8,264 nucleotides of DNA, taken from contig JALTEL010000288.1 in the NCBI GenBank assembly GCA_027073945.1, positions 1 to 8,264 of the forward strand, in the 5' to 3' direction. The number at the start of each line of letters is the position of its first letter. Within the stretch, counting starts at the first letter, position 1. Positions 1 to 7,045 of the stretch are shown here, one piece after another. The DNA comes from Caldifarciminota bacterium. GTDB taxonomy: Bacteria > WOR-3 > Hydrothermia > UBA1063 > CAJXJZ01. A program made the position numbers and the translations under genes. The notes beneath the pieces were generated by a model, which did not search any database, had not been told where the DNA came from, and saw nothing but the letters and a program-made list of their open reading frames with translations.

Positions 1-738
1 CCCCATTTCTATATATTTCCCAATATTTCTGTGTGACATCTCTATTATAAGGTATCCTCCGCGTTTTAACACATAGTATGCCTGTTTCATAAGTTTCTTT
101 GTATGGAAAAGACCATCATCCCCGGATAAAAGTGCTGTCTTTGGCTCTTGCTTAACAACAATTGGCAGAGCATCAAATTCAGATTCTGCAATGTATGGAG
201 GATTGGAAAGGACTATGTCCAAACTCTCACCTTTAAAACAACTCAAAGTATCACACAAAAAAGCGACAAAAGAAGCTCTAAGGCTCAATCCGTTTTTATT
301 GGCAATTCTTACAGCTGATTGCTGCGTGTCTGTGGCAAATCCTTTCATACCCGAGAGAATAGAAAATGCAACAGCAACAGCCCCACTTCCCGTTCCAACA
401 TCGCAGAATTTTCCGTGCTGTTTACTGTATTTTAAGGCAGTCTCCACGAGCACCTCGGTCTCTGGACGCGGAATAAATACATCCCTGTCTATAAGGAGTT
501 CAAAACCCATAAAATCCGTCCTGCCAAAAATATACGGCAAAGGGATTCCCTGTCTGCGTTTATTTAATATGCGCTTTGCAATATCAGTTTTGCTTGTCGG
601 AATATCCCTTAGCAAGAAAAATTTTCCTTTTTCAACCCCGAATAAATTATAAACTATCTCATTGCACTCTGCTTCAGGAAAGTCAGATATAGTGCTTAAC
701 TCCTCTACCAGTAAATTATAAAATCTTAATGGATTCAA
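1..738 (-). CDS. prmC: Peptide chain release factor N5-glutamine methyltransferase PrmC (HemK), C-terminus cut by window edge
   Basis: This SAM-dependent cytoplasmic enzyme methylates the glutamine of the GGQ motif in RF1 and RF2, which makes peptide release efficient. The frame read from 738 to the edge gives 246 residues. Visible motifs are PYIFG (69-72 region), IPRPETEVLVE (89-99), the SAM-binding loop DVGTGSGAVAVA (113-124), an acidic ATD (135-137) at the ribose-binding strand end, and the catalytic NPPYI (179-183). Family members are about 280 residues, so roughly 35 C-terminal residues lie outside the window. The start is inferred: an in-frame stop lies at 760-762 and TTG at 738 is the only usual initiator before the conserved N-terminal helices, preceded by AGGA only 3 nt upstream. 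That start overlaps prfA by 23 nt, so translation is probably coupled. PrmC next to its substrate RF1 is a classic arrangement. The family call is secure; the exact start is less so. Confidence 0.95.
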   Translation of the reverse strand, partial: MNPLRFYNLLVEELSTISDFPEAECNEIVYNLFGVEKGKFFLLRDIPTSKTDIAKRILNKRRQGIPLPYIFGRTDFMGFELLIDRDVFIPRPETEVLVETALKYSKQHGKFCDVGTGSGAVAVAFSILSGMKGFATDTQQSAVRIANKNGLSLRASFVAFLCDTLSCFKGESLDIVLSNPPYIAESEFDALPIVVKQEPKTALLSGDDGLFHTKKLMKQAYYVLKRGGYLIIEMSHRNIGKYIEMG

Positions 739-1777
739 TTTTCCTGCGTTCTTCTTCTTTTAGGAGAGGCTTTATTATAAGGTCAAGATTACCATCCATA
801 ATTTCCGATAATTTGTATATGGTTAAACCTATTCTGTGGTCCGTGACCCTGTTCTGTGGAAAATTGTACGTTCTTATTTTTTCGCTCCTGTCTCCGCTTC
901 CAATGTAAGAACGCCGCTCTGCCGTGAGCTTTTTTTCCTCACTTACCTTCATCATATCATATAACCTTGCCTTAAGCAACCGCATTGCTTTTTCTTTATT
1001 TTTATACTGAGACCGCTCTTCTCTACAAACCACAACAATACCTGTTGGCATGTGTGTGATCCTGACAGCAGAGTCTGTTCTGTTAACATACTGACCACCA
1101 GGTCCGCTTGCTCTGAACGTGTCTATCTTTAAATCATCAGGATTTATTTCTACCTTGGTATGTTTAAACTCAGGAAGCACAACAACAGACGAAGTAGAGG
1201 TATGAATCCTTCCGCCGGATTCTGTTACAGGCACCCTTTGTACTCTGTGAACGCCCGATTCCAAGTGCAATAATTTATAAGCGTCTTTCCCCTCGACCAT
1301 AAATACAATCTCTTTAAACCCATCCCTGGGAGTAGGATGAGAATCCATAACATTCACTTTAAGTCTTTGGGCCTCGGCATACTTGGCATACATTTTAAAC
1401 AGGTCATGGGCAAATATGGCGGCCTCTTCACCTCCCGCACCAGCCCGTATTTCTACAATGGCATTTCCCTCGCTATCACTGTCGTCCTCAACCAGAATTT
1501 TTTTAAAATTAAATAAAATCTCGTTGTGTTGCTTTTTCAGATTGAGCAACTCCGCCTGAGCCAATTCCCTTATTTCTGTATCATCTCCTTTTAAAAGGTC
1601 TTCTGTTTCTTTCAATTCCCTTTCTATTTTGAGCAGTTTCTCAGCCATTTCGGCAATAGGAAGAATCTTTGAGTAATAAGCTGCCAGTTCCGCTCTTTCC
1701 TTATCACCCATGCCAGGTTTAGCAAGCTTTTTCTCTATTTGCTTTTTCTTCTCTATGAACTCATTTATTACACTCAT
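716..1777 (-). CDS. prfA: Peptide chain release factor 1 (RF1)
   Basis: RF1 recognises UAA and UAG in the ribosomal A site and triggers hydrolysis of peptidyl-tRNA. The 353-residue product has the usual length. It shows an N-terminal helical region (about 1-95), the PCRF domain with RAGAGGEEAA (111-120), the codon-recognition tripeptide PVT (183-185, the PxT form specific to RF1, whereas RF2 has SPF), the catalytic GGQ (227-229) within SGPGGQYVN, and the C-terminal NFPQNRVTDHR block (305-315). Gln229 is the residue the downstream prmC product would methylate. Two mild variations are GPGGQ instead of the common GAGGQ, and Tyr after GGQ where His or Ser is usual. The ATG shares ATGA with the stop of the upstream protease gene, and I see no Shine-Dalgarno of its own, which points to termination-reinitiation. 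The 3' end overlaps prmC. Confidence 0.98.
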   Translation of the reverse strand: MSVINEFIEKKKQIEKKLAKPGMGDKERAELAAYYSKILPIAEMAEKLLKIERELKETEDLLKGDDTEIRELAQAELLNLKKQHNEILFNFKKILVEDDSDSEGNAIVEIRAGAGGEEAAIFAHDLFKMYAKYAEAQRLKVNVMDSHPTPRDGFKEIVFMVEGKDAYKLLHLESGVHRVQRVPVTESGGRIHTSTSSVVVLPEFKHTKVEINPDDLKIDTFRASGPGGQYVNRTDSAVRITHMPTGIVVVCREERSQYKNKEKAMRLLKARLYDMMKVSEEKKLTAERRSYIGSGDRSEKIRTYNFPQNRVTDHRIGLTIYKLSEIMDGNLDLIIKPLLKEEERRKIESIKIL

Positions 1778-4700
1778 TTCAGCACTACTATCTTGCTTTT
1801 GAATTGCTTTGATTTAAGAAAATAAATGCCGCTTTTAAATGAGGCAATATCAAATATATTTTTACCTGCTTTAAGCTGAAAAACAGCCACACGTCTTCCC
1901 TGCGCATCAAAAACATTTAAAAAGGCACAGTTGTATGTGCTATAAATTTTAAGGCTACGGCTTACAGTATTACTTAAAAGACGCAATTTTCCCATATGCA
2001 TATTCTTGTCTTTCACATCACCGTACCTATAGTCCAGATTCCCTGTCCTGTGAATATCATGTTTCAGCATAGGCCATGAATAGGAGGATGTGTCAAAAGG
2101 AACAGCAAAGTTAAAAACAAAAAGTTCATTGGCAAAACTTGATGCAATTAAATTTGCATCACCATTCTGATTTAAATCGTCTACAGCCGGGGACGGATAA
2201 GCATACGATAAGAGGTCAATCGGAAAACCCTCCATTTGATTCGTCCCATATGTAAGAGCATAGAGCTTTGAATCAACAGAACCTTTGATGATTTCTCTAT
2301 AACCGTCATTATTGAGGTCAGATATTAGACACGTTGAAGGTCCGCCCGCTGCAAGACCTGTCGGATAACCGTTGAAGTACGTGCCATCGGGCTCAAATAC
2401 TGCGACTCCAGTTCCCATATTGACAGCAAGCTCTATTGTTCCATCACCGTCAATATCACCTGCCGAAGGATTGAAGAAGTAAGGCGTATTACTCACTGGC
2501 CTTGTCCATATCGTATCCCCGATGCTTGTATACAATGCAGCTCTCTGATTATCGGTACACAAAAAGATTTCTTTGCCAGGATAATCACTTCTGACATCCC
2601 CTATGACTATACTGCTCTGGCAACCGCCGGCACCAACGGGGAAACCCTGCTTAATTTCCAGCGAATCATTCACAAAATCAAATACATAAAGCGTATTAGC
2701 GGTGTCCTTGGAACCAACAACAATGTCCGGGATACCATCTTCATCAATATCTCCTATTGAAGGAGAGGAAAATCCGCCTTCCAGTTTAAAGCTGTCAGGG
2801 CAATATCCCGAAGGCTCGAATATATACATCCATCCATGGCTTGATTTTGCAACTATCTCCGGAACTCCATCATTGTTCAAATCACCAATTGCAGGTGTTG
2901 AAAAACTGCCCCATTCCATATCTCTCGGCCATCCGGGCAATGTTTTGCCAGAGCCATCAAGCACAAACAACTGATTGTTTCCATGCCAAGGAGCAATTAC
3001 AATTTCATTTATACCGTCGGAATCAAAGTCATAAGCAGCAGGAGATGAAAAGATAACTCCATGGAGGTCAACAGGCCATCCAGGTATCAGTGTTCCATCC
3101 TGAGCAAAACAATACAACAGACTGTCCTGGAAAGTGCCAATAATAATCTCTTTCCCGGGATACAGGGCATTCACATCCGCCACTAAAGGCGAAGAATAAC
3201 CTGTTCCAAAAACAGAAACTGGCCAACCTTCTTTATACTCGGGGTTTGGGACAGCACCAACGCTATCAGAATGCATACTTTCCATACCTGTCGAATCAAC
3301 TGCCGAAATATCATAATAATATTGCTTATAAGAAAGCCCATTATCTTCAAAAAACGCAGCATTCACAGGATACGGTGTAAGCAGAACCTTTGTCTTTCTG
3401 TCATCAGTCCACCTGTAGACATTGTATCTTAAACCCTGCACCTTTGTCCATTGCAACTTTATGCGACCTGGGTAGGGAACAGCTGAAAGCCCCCACGGCC
3501 TGCCAACAATATGCAATTTACAGCGGAATGTATCGTTCAAATTTTGGGAATGCACTGTAAATTTCAGCGGTATCAATGTATCCGTTGTTATGAGAATTGG
3601 GAAAACAGGGCTTGCAATGCTGAGAGGTGGAATGTTTGATATAAAGGATGTATCGCTAATGACATGTACTCCATCCACTTCCGGGATAATCTTACAGGTT
3701 AAATTCCTGGCCTCCCCATTACCGCTGTTTCCTATTGTAAAGTTCGAGAATAATGTATCTCCGTCTAATCGGTAAGACAAACTGTTAATGCCTATCACAG
3801 GGCCGCTGATACTTATATCCATCGAATCCAGATAAGATTTGAATGATGTATTTAATTCAATTTTTATTTTAAAAGATGAATCACCCTGGAAGAAATCGGA
3901 TATTCCGTTAAATACACAGAGCTGTGCAGAAGACATATCACTGAAACTGAAAGAAGTGTCGGAAAAATGCAATGCTCCCGGTATCTGAACCAATTGAACC
4001 GTCAAATTACTCACGGTATCCTGAGGAGTAATTTTCATAATCATTGAAAAAGGCTCGCGGGCTTCAATAACCCCGTTGTGATTGCCTCCCTCAACGCTAT
4101 CTGATACGCTCAGGCTATCCAGTCTTGCAGGGAAATACGAATAGTTAACCCATATTTTCTTATCTCTTATATGAAACTTGGGATGAACAAATGTCAGGTA
4201 AGCGTATCCTGGGCTATTGGATGGAATTTTGAGGAGAACTTTACCAAGTGCATTGGTATATTCGTATTCCATAAACTCAAAAGGTTTGTAAAGGACAACT
4301 CTGGCAGATTCCACGGGATTCCCATACTCATCCGTAATTCTCATGGCCAATATACTGTCCTGTATGGTATCAGGTATATTGCTTGTAAAATTCAGAGGAG
4401 TCCCTCTCCATAAAGATAAAAGTGGGTCTGACAGAAGTATATAAGAGTAAAGCGAATATCTGAATTGATTATCCTGTGCACTTATTGGAACCATATCCGC
4501 TCTGGATTGCCCATCTGCCCAGCCCACAGGTCTTTCAGTATTAAAAATCAGGTGATAGAGCTTTTCACTCATCTGTGTTGAACTCGTAAAATCATTCCTT
4601 GTACAACTCCTCGCCGCTATGGCAATAGGCGATTTAAAGATATACTCAAGAAGGCAATCCTTATCCACGGCACCTGTATGACAGGAAGCTATATCAAAAA

Positions 4701-5505
4701 ACGTGGCATTTGTTGAATCCGCTCTGGGAATACTGGCTATACTGAATGGAACATTCATATAGTTCAAAAAGATCTCACTCATATCGCCATGCGCAAGTGT
4801 GTAGACATAAGATACCCCACCCTTTAAATAATGCAAAAATTCGGAAAGAGTAATCGGAGCCTGGTCCTGGTAAAGAAACGCCTTCTGGAAGTACTCAGGA
4901 AACTCATCGGCTATGGTATTCACATAGGCACTACCATCTGTCTTCTGGGTTATTGAAGATGAATGAAACAGTACATTTGAAAGCGTAGACCATGATACTG
5001 TCTCTTTGTATGCCTTTAACTTTTTTATGTAATAAAAAAATTCCGCCTTTGTTTTCACAGGAATTCTGCTGACATACACATCGGGATACAGGTCCACTGA
5101 GTCAGCCACTTCTCCGAATACGCCATTATTATTTTTATCCCATGTCCCATCAAGGTCAGAATAATATAGGTCAGTTGGGATGGAGTCATCAGCTCCCTGA
5201 TTTAAGCTTACAAAAACCATCCGAAGTGGAATATCTTCATTGTCACCGGCAAGCAAAACGTATACAACACCTTCATTTGCATGGAAATACTTTATGGCAT
5301 TTCTTATTTTCTCGGCTCTGTCAACCCCTCTATAATGTTGCTCTATAAATTCAGTAGTTAAAACTTTCCCCATTATACCCTGACGCATTCTCCAGTTTTC
5401 CAGAGATTCAGCTGGTTGAAGGAACTCAGAGGGTGTAATGACTAAATATTGATAATCAAAATTTTGTTTTGCATTCAACCTGATGAAAAAGGTTGAGAGA
5501 ACCAA
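1774..5505 (-). CDS. Secreted gingipain-type (C25) cysteine protease with beta-propeller and T9SS-like C-terminal domain
   Basis: From TTG at 5505 the product is 1243 residues. The C25 peptidase domain spans about 18-370: it opens with DYQYLVITPSEF, continues through VYVLLAGDNEDIPLR (81-95), and has the catalytic pair His239 (TLAHGD) and Cys275 (DIASCHTG), both intact. A carboxypeptidase-regulatory-like fold (about 385-460), Ig-like beta regions (460-670) and an FnIII-like domain (672-752) follow. Next is an eight-repeat FG-GAP/VCBS propeller (about 760-1135) closing with WPMLKHDIHRTG (1144-1155). The last 70 residues (1172-1243, with SGIYFL and a final KIVVLK) resemble a T9SS type A sorting domain. 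There is no long prodomain of the gingipain type. A signal peptide is evident, but its hydrophobic core extends upstream of the TTG in frame to codon 5535, just after the rplU stop, so the true start is uncertain (AUA at 5517 or AUU at 5514 are candidates). The substrate is unknown. The stop overlaps the prfA start. Confidence 0.9.
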   Translation of the reverse strand: MVLSTFFIRLNAKQNFDYQYLVITPSEFLQPAESLENWRMRQGIMGKVLTTEFIEQHYRGVDRAEKIRNAIKYFHANEGVVYVLLAGDNEDIPLRMVFVSLNQGADDSIPTDLYYSDLDGTWDKNNNGVFGEVADSVDLYPDVYVSRIPVKTKAEFFYYIKKLKAYKETVSWSTLSNVLFHSSSITQKTDGSAYVNTIADEFPEYFQKAFLYQDQAPITLSEFLHYLKGGVSYVYTLAHGDMSEIFLNYMNVPFSIASIPRADSTNATFFDIASCHTGAVDKDCLLEYIFKSPIAIAARSCTRNDFTSSTQMSEKLYHLIFNTERPVGWADGQSRADMVPISAQDNQFRYSLYSYILLSDPLLSLWRGTPLNFTSNIPDTIQDSILAMRITDEYGNPVESARVVLYKPFEFMEYEYTNALGKVLLKIPSNSPGYAYLTFVHPKFHIRDKKIWVNYSYFPARLDSLSVSDSVEGGNHNGVIEAREPFSMIMKITPQDTVSNLTVQLVQIPGALHFSDTSFSFSDMSSAQLCVFNGISDFFQGDSSFKIKIELNTSFKSYLDSMDISISGPVIGINSLSYRLDGDTLFSNFTIGNSGNGEARNLTCKIIPEVDGVHVISDTSFISNIPPLSIASPVFPILITTDTLIPLKFTVHSQNLNDTFRCKLHIVGRPWGLSAVPYPGRIKLQWTKVQGLRYNVYRWTDDRKTKVLLTPYPVNAAFFEDNGLSYKQYYYDISAVDSTGMESMHSDSVGAVPNPEYKEGWPVSVFGTGYSSPLVADVNALYPGKEIIIGTFQDSLLYCFAQDGTLIPGWPVDLHGVIFSSPAAYDFDSDGINEIVIAPWHGNNQLFVLDGSGKTLPGWPRDMEWGSFSTPAIGDLNNDGVPEIVAKSSHGWMYIFEPSGYCPDSFKLEGGFSSPSIGDIDEDGIPDIVVGSKDTANTLYVFDFVNDSLEIKQGFPVGAGGCQSSIVIGDVRSDYPGKEIFLCTDNQRAALYTSIGDTIWTRPVSNTPYFFNPSAGDIDGDGTIELAVNMGTGVAVFEPDGTYFNGYPTGLAAGGPSTCLISDLNNDGYREIIKGSVDSKLYALTYGTNQMEGFPIDLLSYAYPSPAVDDLNQNGDANLIASSFANELFVFNFAVPFDTSSYSWPMLKHDIHRTGNLDYRYGDVKDKNMHMGKLRLLSNTVSRSLKIYSTYNCAFLNVFDAQGRRVAVFQLKAGKNIFDIASFKSGIYFLKSKQFKSKIVVLK
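1777..1992 (-). other. C-terminal T9SS-like sorting / FlgD Ig-like domain of the protease
   Basis: Residues 1172-1243 form a small all-beta domain: LKIYS, then FLNVFDAQGRRVAVF, a KAGKNIFDIASFKSGIYFL segment and the final KSKIVVLK. This order (strand, DxxGRxV turn, G...LxSGIYFLK, terminal K(I/V)VVLK) matches type A sorting domains that route proteins through the type IX secretion system in Bacteroidota, and the related FlgD Ig-like tails of candidate-phylum proteins. No T9SS components are in the window, so the route is inferred. Confidence 0.7.
2032..3228 (-). repeat. Eight FG-GAP/VCBS propeller repeats within the C25 protease
   Basis: Residues about 760-1158 of the protease contain eight units of roughly 45-50 residues, each with S-x-P-x-x-x-D followed by an EI(V/I) strand. 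The repeat cores begin near residues 771, 820, 869, 913, 963, 1011, 1056 and 1104. Five carry a calcium-loop-like DxDxDG or DLNNDG sequence (826-831, 875-880, 919-924, 1017-1022, 1063-1068) and one is degenerate (DLNQNG, 1110-1115). Units 1 and 5 instead carry DVxxxYPGKEI. A seven- or eight-bladed beta-propeller is expected, probably for binding a surface or glycan ligand; the ligand is unknown. The repetition is at protein level, since the DNA copies are diverged. Confidence 0.85.
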
Positions 5506-5523
5506 AAATAAAATTATATAAAA

Positions 5524-5530
5524 CCACCCC
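5524..5530 (-). promoter_or_regulatory. Possible ribosome binding site of the C25 protease
   Basis: GGGGTGG (within a GGGGGTGG run) directly follows the rplU stop. It is the only purine-rich, SD-like sequence near the protease start. It sits 18 nt before the TTG at 5505, which is too far for standard initiation, but 6 nt before AUA (5517) and 9 nt before AUU (5514). Confidence 0.4.
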
Positions 5531-5535
5531 CGACG

Positions 5536-5841
5536 CTACACTTCTATTGCATCCACTTTAACAATTGTATACAGCGTTCTATGACCTATGACTTTTTTAT
5601 AATCTTTTCTCCTCTTGTATTTAAAAGCAATTACTTTGGGCGATTTGACATCTTTTACTTTACTTAATTTAACATTTGCATGCTCCACTTCGGGGAAACC
5701 TACCTTAAGCGCATTTTCGTCTTTTACCATCAATATTTCATCCACAGCAGGATGTTCCTCATGGGTAAATGGTATTGCAAAAACTTCATTTTCTTTTATG
5801 ATAAATTGTTTGCCTTTAATTGATATGACAGCTTCCTTCAT
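5536..5841 (-). CDS. rplU: Large ribosomal subunit protein bL21
   Basis: bL21 binds 23S rRNA in the large subunit. The 101-residue product matches the family length (about 103). It shows the KQF(I/x)(I/V)KE N-terminal strand (11-17), LKVGFP (45-50) and the diagnostic basic signature KYKRRKDYKKVIGHR (74-88), ending with YTIVKVDAIEV. The ATG shares one base with the secG stop (TAATG) and is served by GGGAGGT 5 nt upstream. The gene usually next in line, rpmA (bL27), does not follow; the protease does. Its TAG stop lies in the same frame as the protease's hydrophobic leader, ten codons before the first TTG. Confidence 0.97.
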   Translation of the reverse strand: MKEAVISIKGKQFIIKENEVFAIPFTHEEHPAVDEILMVKDENALKVGFPEVEHANVKLSKVKDVKSPKVIAFKYKRRKDYKKVIGHRTLYTIVKVDAIEV

Positions 5842-6218
5842 TATTTACCTCCCTGTGGTAATTTGTTCTGCTCCTGGGGTAGCTGGGGACTATTTTCTGC
5901 AGGCTTTACAGGTGCTGGCTGAGTTTGTCTCTGCTGATGCATTGCTTTGTTGAGCTCCTTTATATAAGCTGATTTGCTGGCCTTTACAGGACTATTCATA
6001 TAAGACAAACCCAGTGAAAGCAATATAAACAGGGTACCAAGCACAGCAGTTACCTTTGCAAAAAAGCTTGGAGCACCTTTTGCCCCCAAAATATTCTCCA
6101 TACCACCTCCGCCGCCAAAAACACCCGAAAGTCCTCCTTCCTTTGGCTCTTGAACAAGTACTATTATACTCAGAAATATAACAAGAATCACATAAAATGC
6201 AAGTAAAATCCCATACAT
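5841..6218 (-). CDS. secG: Preprotein translocase subunit SecG
   Basis: SecG is the small inner-membrane subunit of SecYEG and assists SecA-driven export. The 125-residue product has two membrane segments (about 4-23 and 54-74) joined by the characteristic Gly-rich loop: LVQEPKEGGLSGVFGGGGG (21-39), then ENILGAKGAPSFFAKVT (41-57). A hydrophilic tail rich in Gln, Pro and Lys (about 78-125) follows; such tails are variable in the family. A strong AGGAGGA lies 5 nt before the ATG and overlaps the tpiA stop, so co-transcription with tpiA is very likely. A tpiA-secG pairing is common in bacteria. The C-terminal PQGGK codons double as the ribosome binding site of rplU. Confidence 0.95.
   Translation of the reverse strand: MYGILLAFYVILVIFLSIIVLVQEPKEGGLSGVFGGGGGMENILGAKGAPSFFAKVTAVLGTLFILLSLGLSYMNSPVKASKSAYIKELNKAMHQQRQTQPAPVKPAENSPQLPQEQNKLPQGGK
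5847..5853 (-). promoter_or_regulatory. Ribosome binding site of rplU inside the secG 3' end
   Basis: GGGAGGT lies 5 nt before the rplU ATG and is formed by the codons for the last Gly-Gly-Lys of SecG. This implies co-translation of the two genes. Confidence 0.9.
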
Positions 6219-6223
6219 TTAAA

Positions 6224-6230
6224 TCCTCCT
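6224..6230 (-). promoter_or_regulatory. Ribosome binding site of secG
   Basis: AGGAGGA lies 5 nt before the secG ATG and overlaps the tpiA stop codon (TAGGAGGA). This is a near-perfect Shine-Dalgarno and fixes the secG start. Confidence 0.9.
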
Positions 6231-6978
6231 ATATTGCATTTTCGATTATTTTAATAAAACTTTCCACATTAAGAGATGCACCGCCGACAAGACCTCCGTC
6301 TATGTCTGGCTGCTCCGATAACTCACGTATGTTATTAGGCTTTATACTACCTCCGTATATCAGTGATATATCAGAAGTGCCAAATATCTGATGCAGAGTC
6401 TTTCTTATAAAAGCATGCATTTCCTCTGCAATCTGTGGAGTTGCTGTTTTTCCCGTACCTATAGCCCACACAGGCTCATAGGCAATAACCATATTATTAA
6501 GTTCTTGTTCATTAACGCTGGAAAGCCCGGTTTCCAATTGCTTCGCAACAACGGAAAAAGCTTTGCCCTGTTCTCTGTCAGAAAGCATTTCTCCAACGCA
6601 CAGCACGGTTTTCAATCCATGATCAAGCCCGGCACGAACCTTCCTTGATATTATCTCATCATTTTCGCCGAATATATGCCTTCTCTCTGAATGTCCCACA
6701 AGAACAAATTCAACGCCTATCTCTTTCAGCATGGCAGCGGACACTTCACCGGTGTATGCACCCTGTTCTTCATAAAAAAGATTCTGCGCACCTATCAACA
6801 AGCCCGTACCATAGCTCATTTCTACAGCTCTTTGAAGAGAAGTGAATGTGGGGAATATTACAACTTTGTATTCACTGGAGCTCCTTTTGAACAGGGGAAT
6901 AAACTCTTTCATAAATTCCTCTGTTTCCGCTATTGTTTTATTTAATTTCCAGTTACCACCGATGATTTTATCTTTCAT
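6229..6978 (-). CDS. tpiA: Triosephosphate isomerase
   Basis: This cytoplasmic TIM-barrel enzyme interconverts dihydroxyacetone phosphate and glyceraldehyde 3-phosphate in glycolysis and gluconeogenesis. The 249-residue product is full length with all catalytic residues: Asn9 and Lys11 in GNWKLN, His96 in VGHSERR (94-100), Glu168 in AYEPVWAIGTG (166-176, including the mobile loop 6), and the phosphate-binding YGGS (208-211) and GGLVGGASL (228-236). The ATG fits the family N-terminus, with catalytic Lys at about residue 11. No Shine-Dalgarno precedes it; a promoter-like element ends 8 nt before the ATG, so the transcript may be leaderless. It appears to be the first gene of the operon running to prmC. 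Confidence 0.98.
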   Translation of the reverse strand: MKDKIIGGNWKLNKTIAETEEFMKEFIPLFKRSSSEYKVVIFPTFTSLQRAVEMSYGTGLLIGAQNLFYEEQGAYTGEVSAAMLKEIGVEFVLVGHSERRHIFGENDEIISRKVRAGLDHGLKTVLCVGEMLSDREQGKAFSVVAKQLETGLSSVNEQELNNMVIAYEPVWAIGTGKTATPQIAEEMHAFIRKTLHQIFGTSDISLIYGGSIKPNNIRELSEQPDIDGGLVGGASLNVESFIKIIENAI

Positions 6979-6986
6979 AGTTTACT

Positions 6987-7015
6987 ATTTTACAGTATTC
7001 AGCGCGAACATTCAA
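6987..7015 (-). promoter_or_regulatory. Predicted sigma70-type promoter of tpiA (leaderless)
   Basis: On the minus strand TTGAAT (7015-7010) is followed by a 17-nt spacer and TAAAAT (6992-6987). This gives 4/6 and 5/6 matches to the -35 and -10 consensus at ideal spacing. The expected transcription start is about 6980, two bases before the ATG at 6978, which agrees with the lack of a Shine-Dalgarno sequence. Confidence 0.6.
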
Positions 7016-7045
7016 TTATTCGCCACTTCCACTTAACTCGTAAAG

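Noticed and set aside
191..652. Plus-strand open frame of 153 codons
   Set aside because: It lies antisense to prmC, whose minus-strand frame carries all conserved motifs. The plus-strand peptide shows no recognisable family features.
5505..5841. L21-protease fusion by UAG readthrough
   Set aside because: The frames match, but L21 ends at its normal length, no recoding signal is visible, and a signal peptide placed after a ribosomal protein would not be expected to work. Kept only as one option for the start problem.
5615..5953. Plus-strand open frame of 112 codons across rplU and secG
   Set aside because: It spans the antisense of two secure genes and their junction; no motif or RBS supports it.
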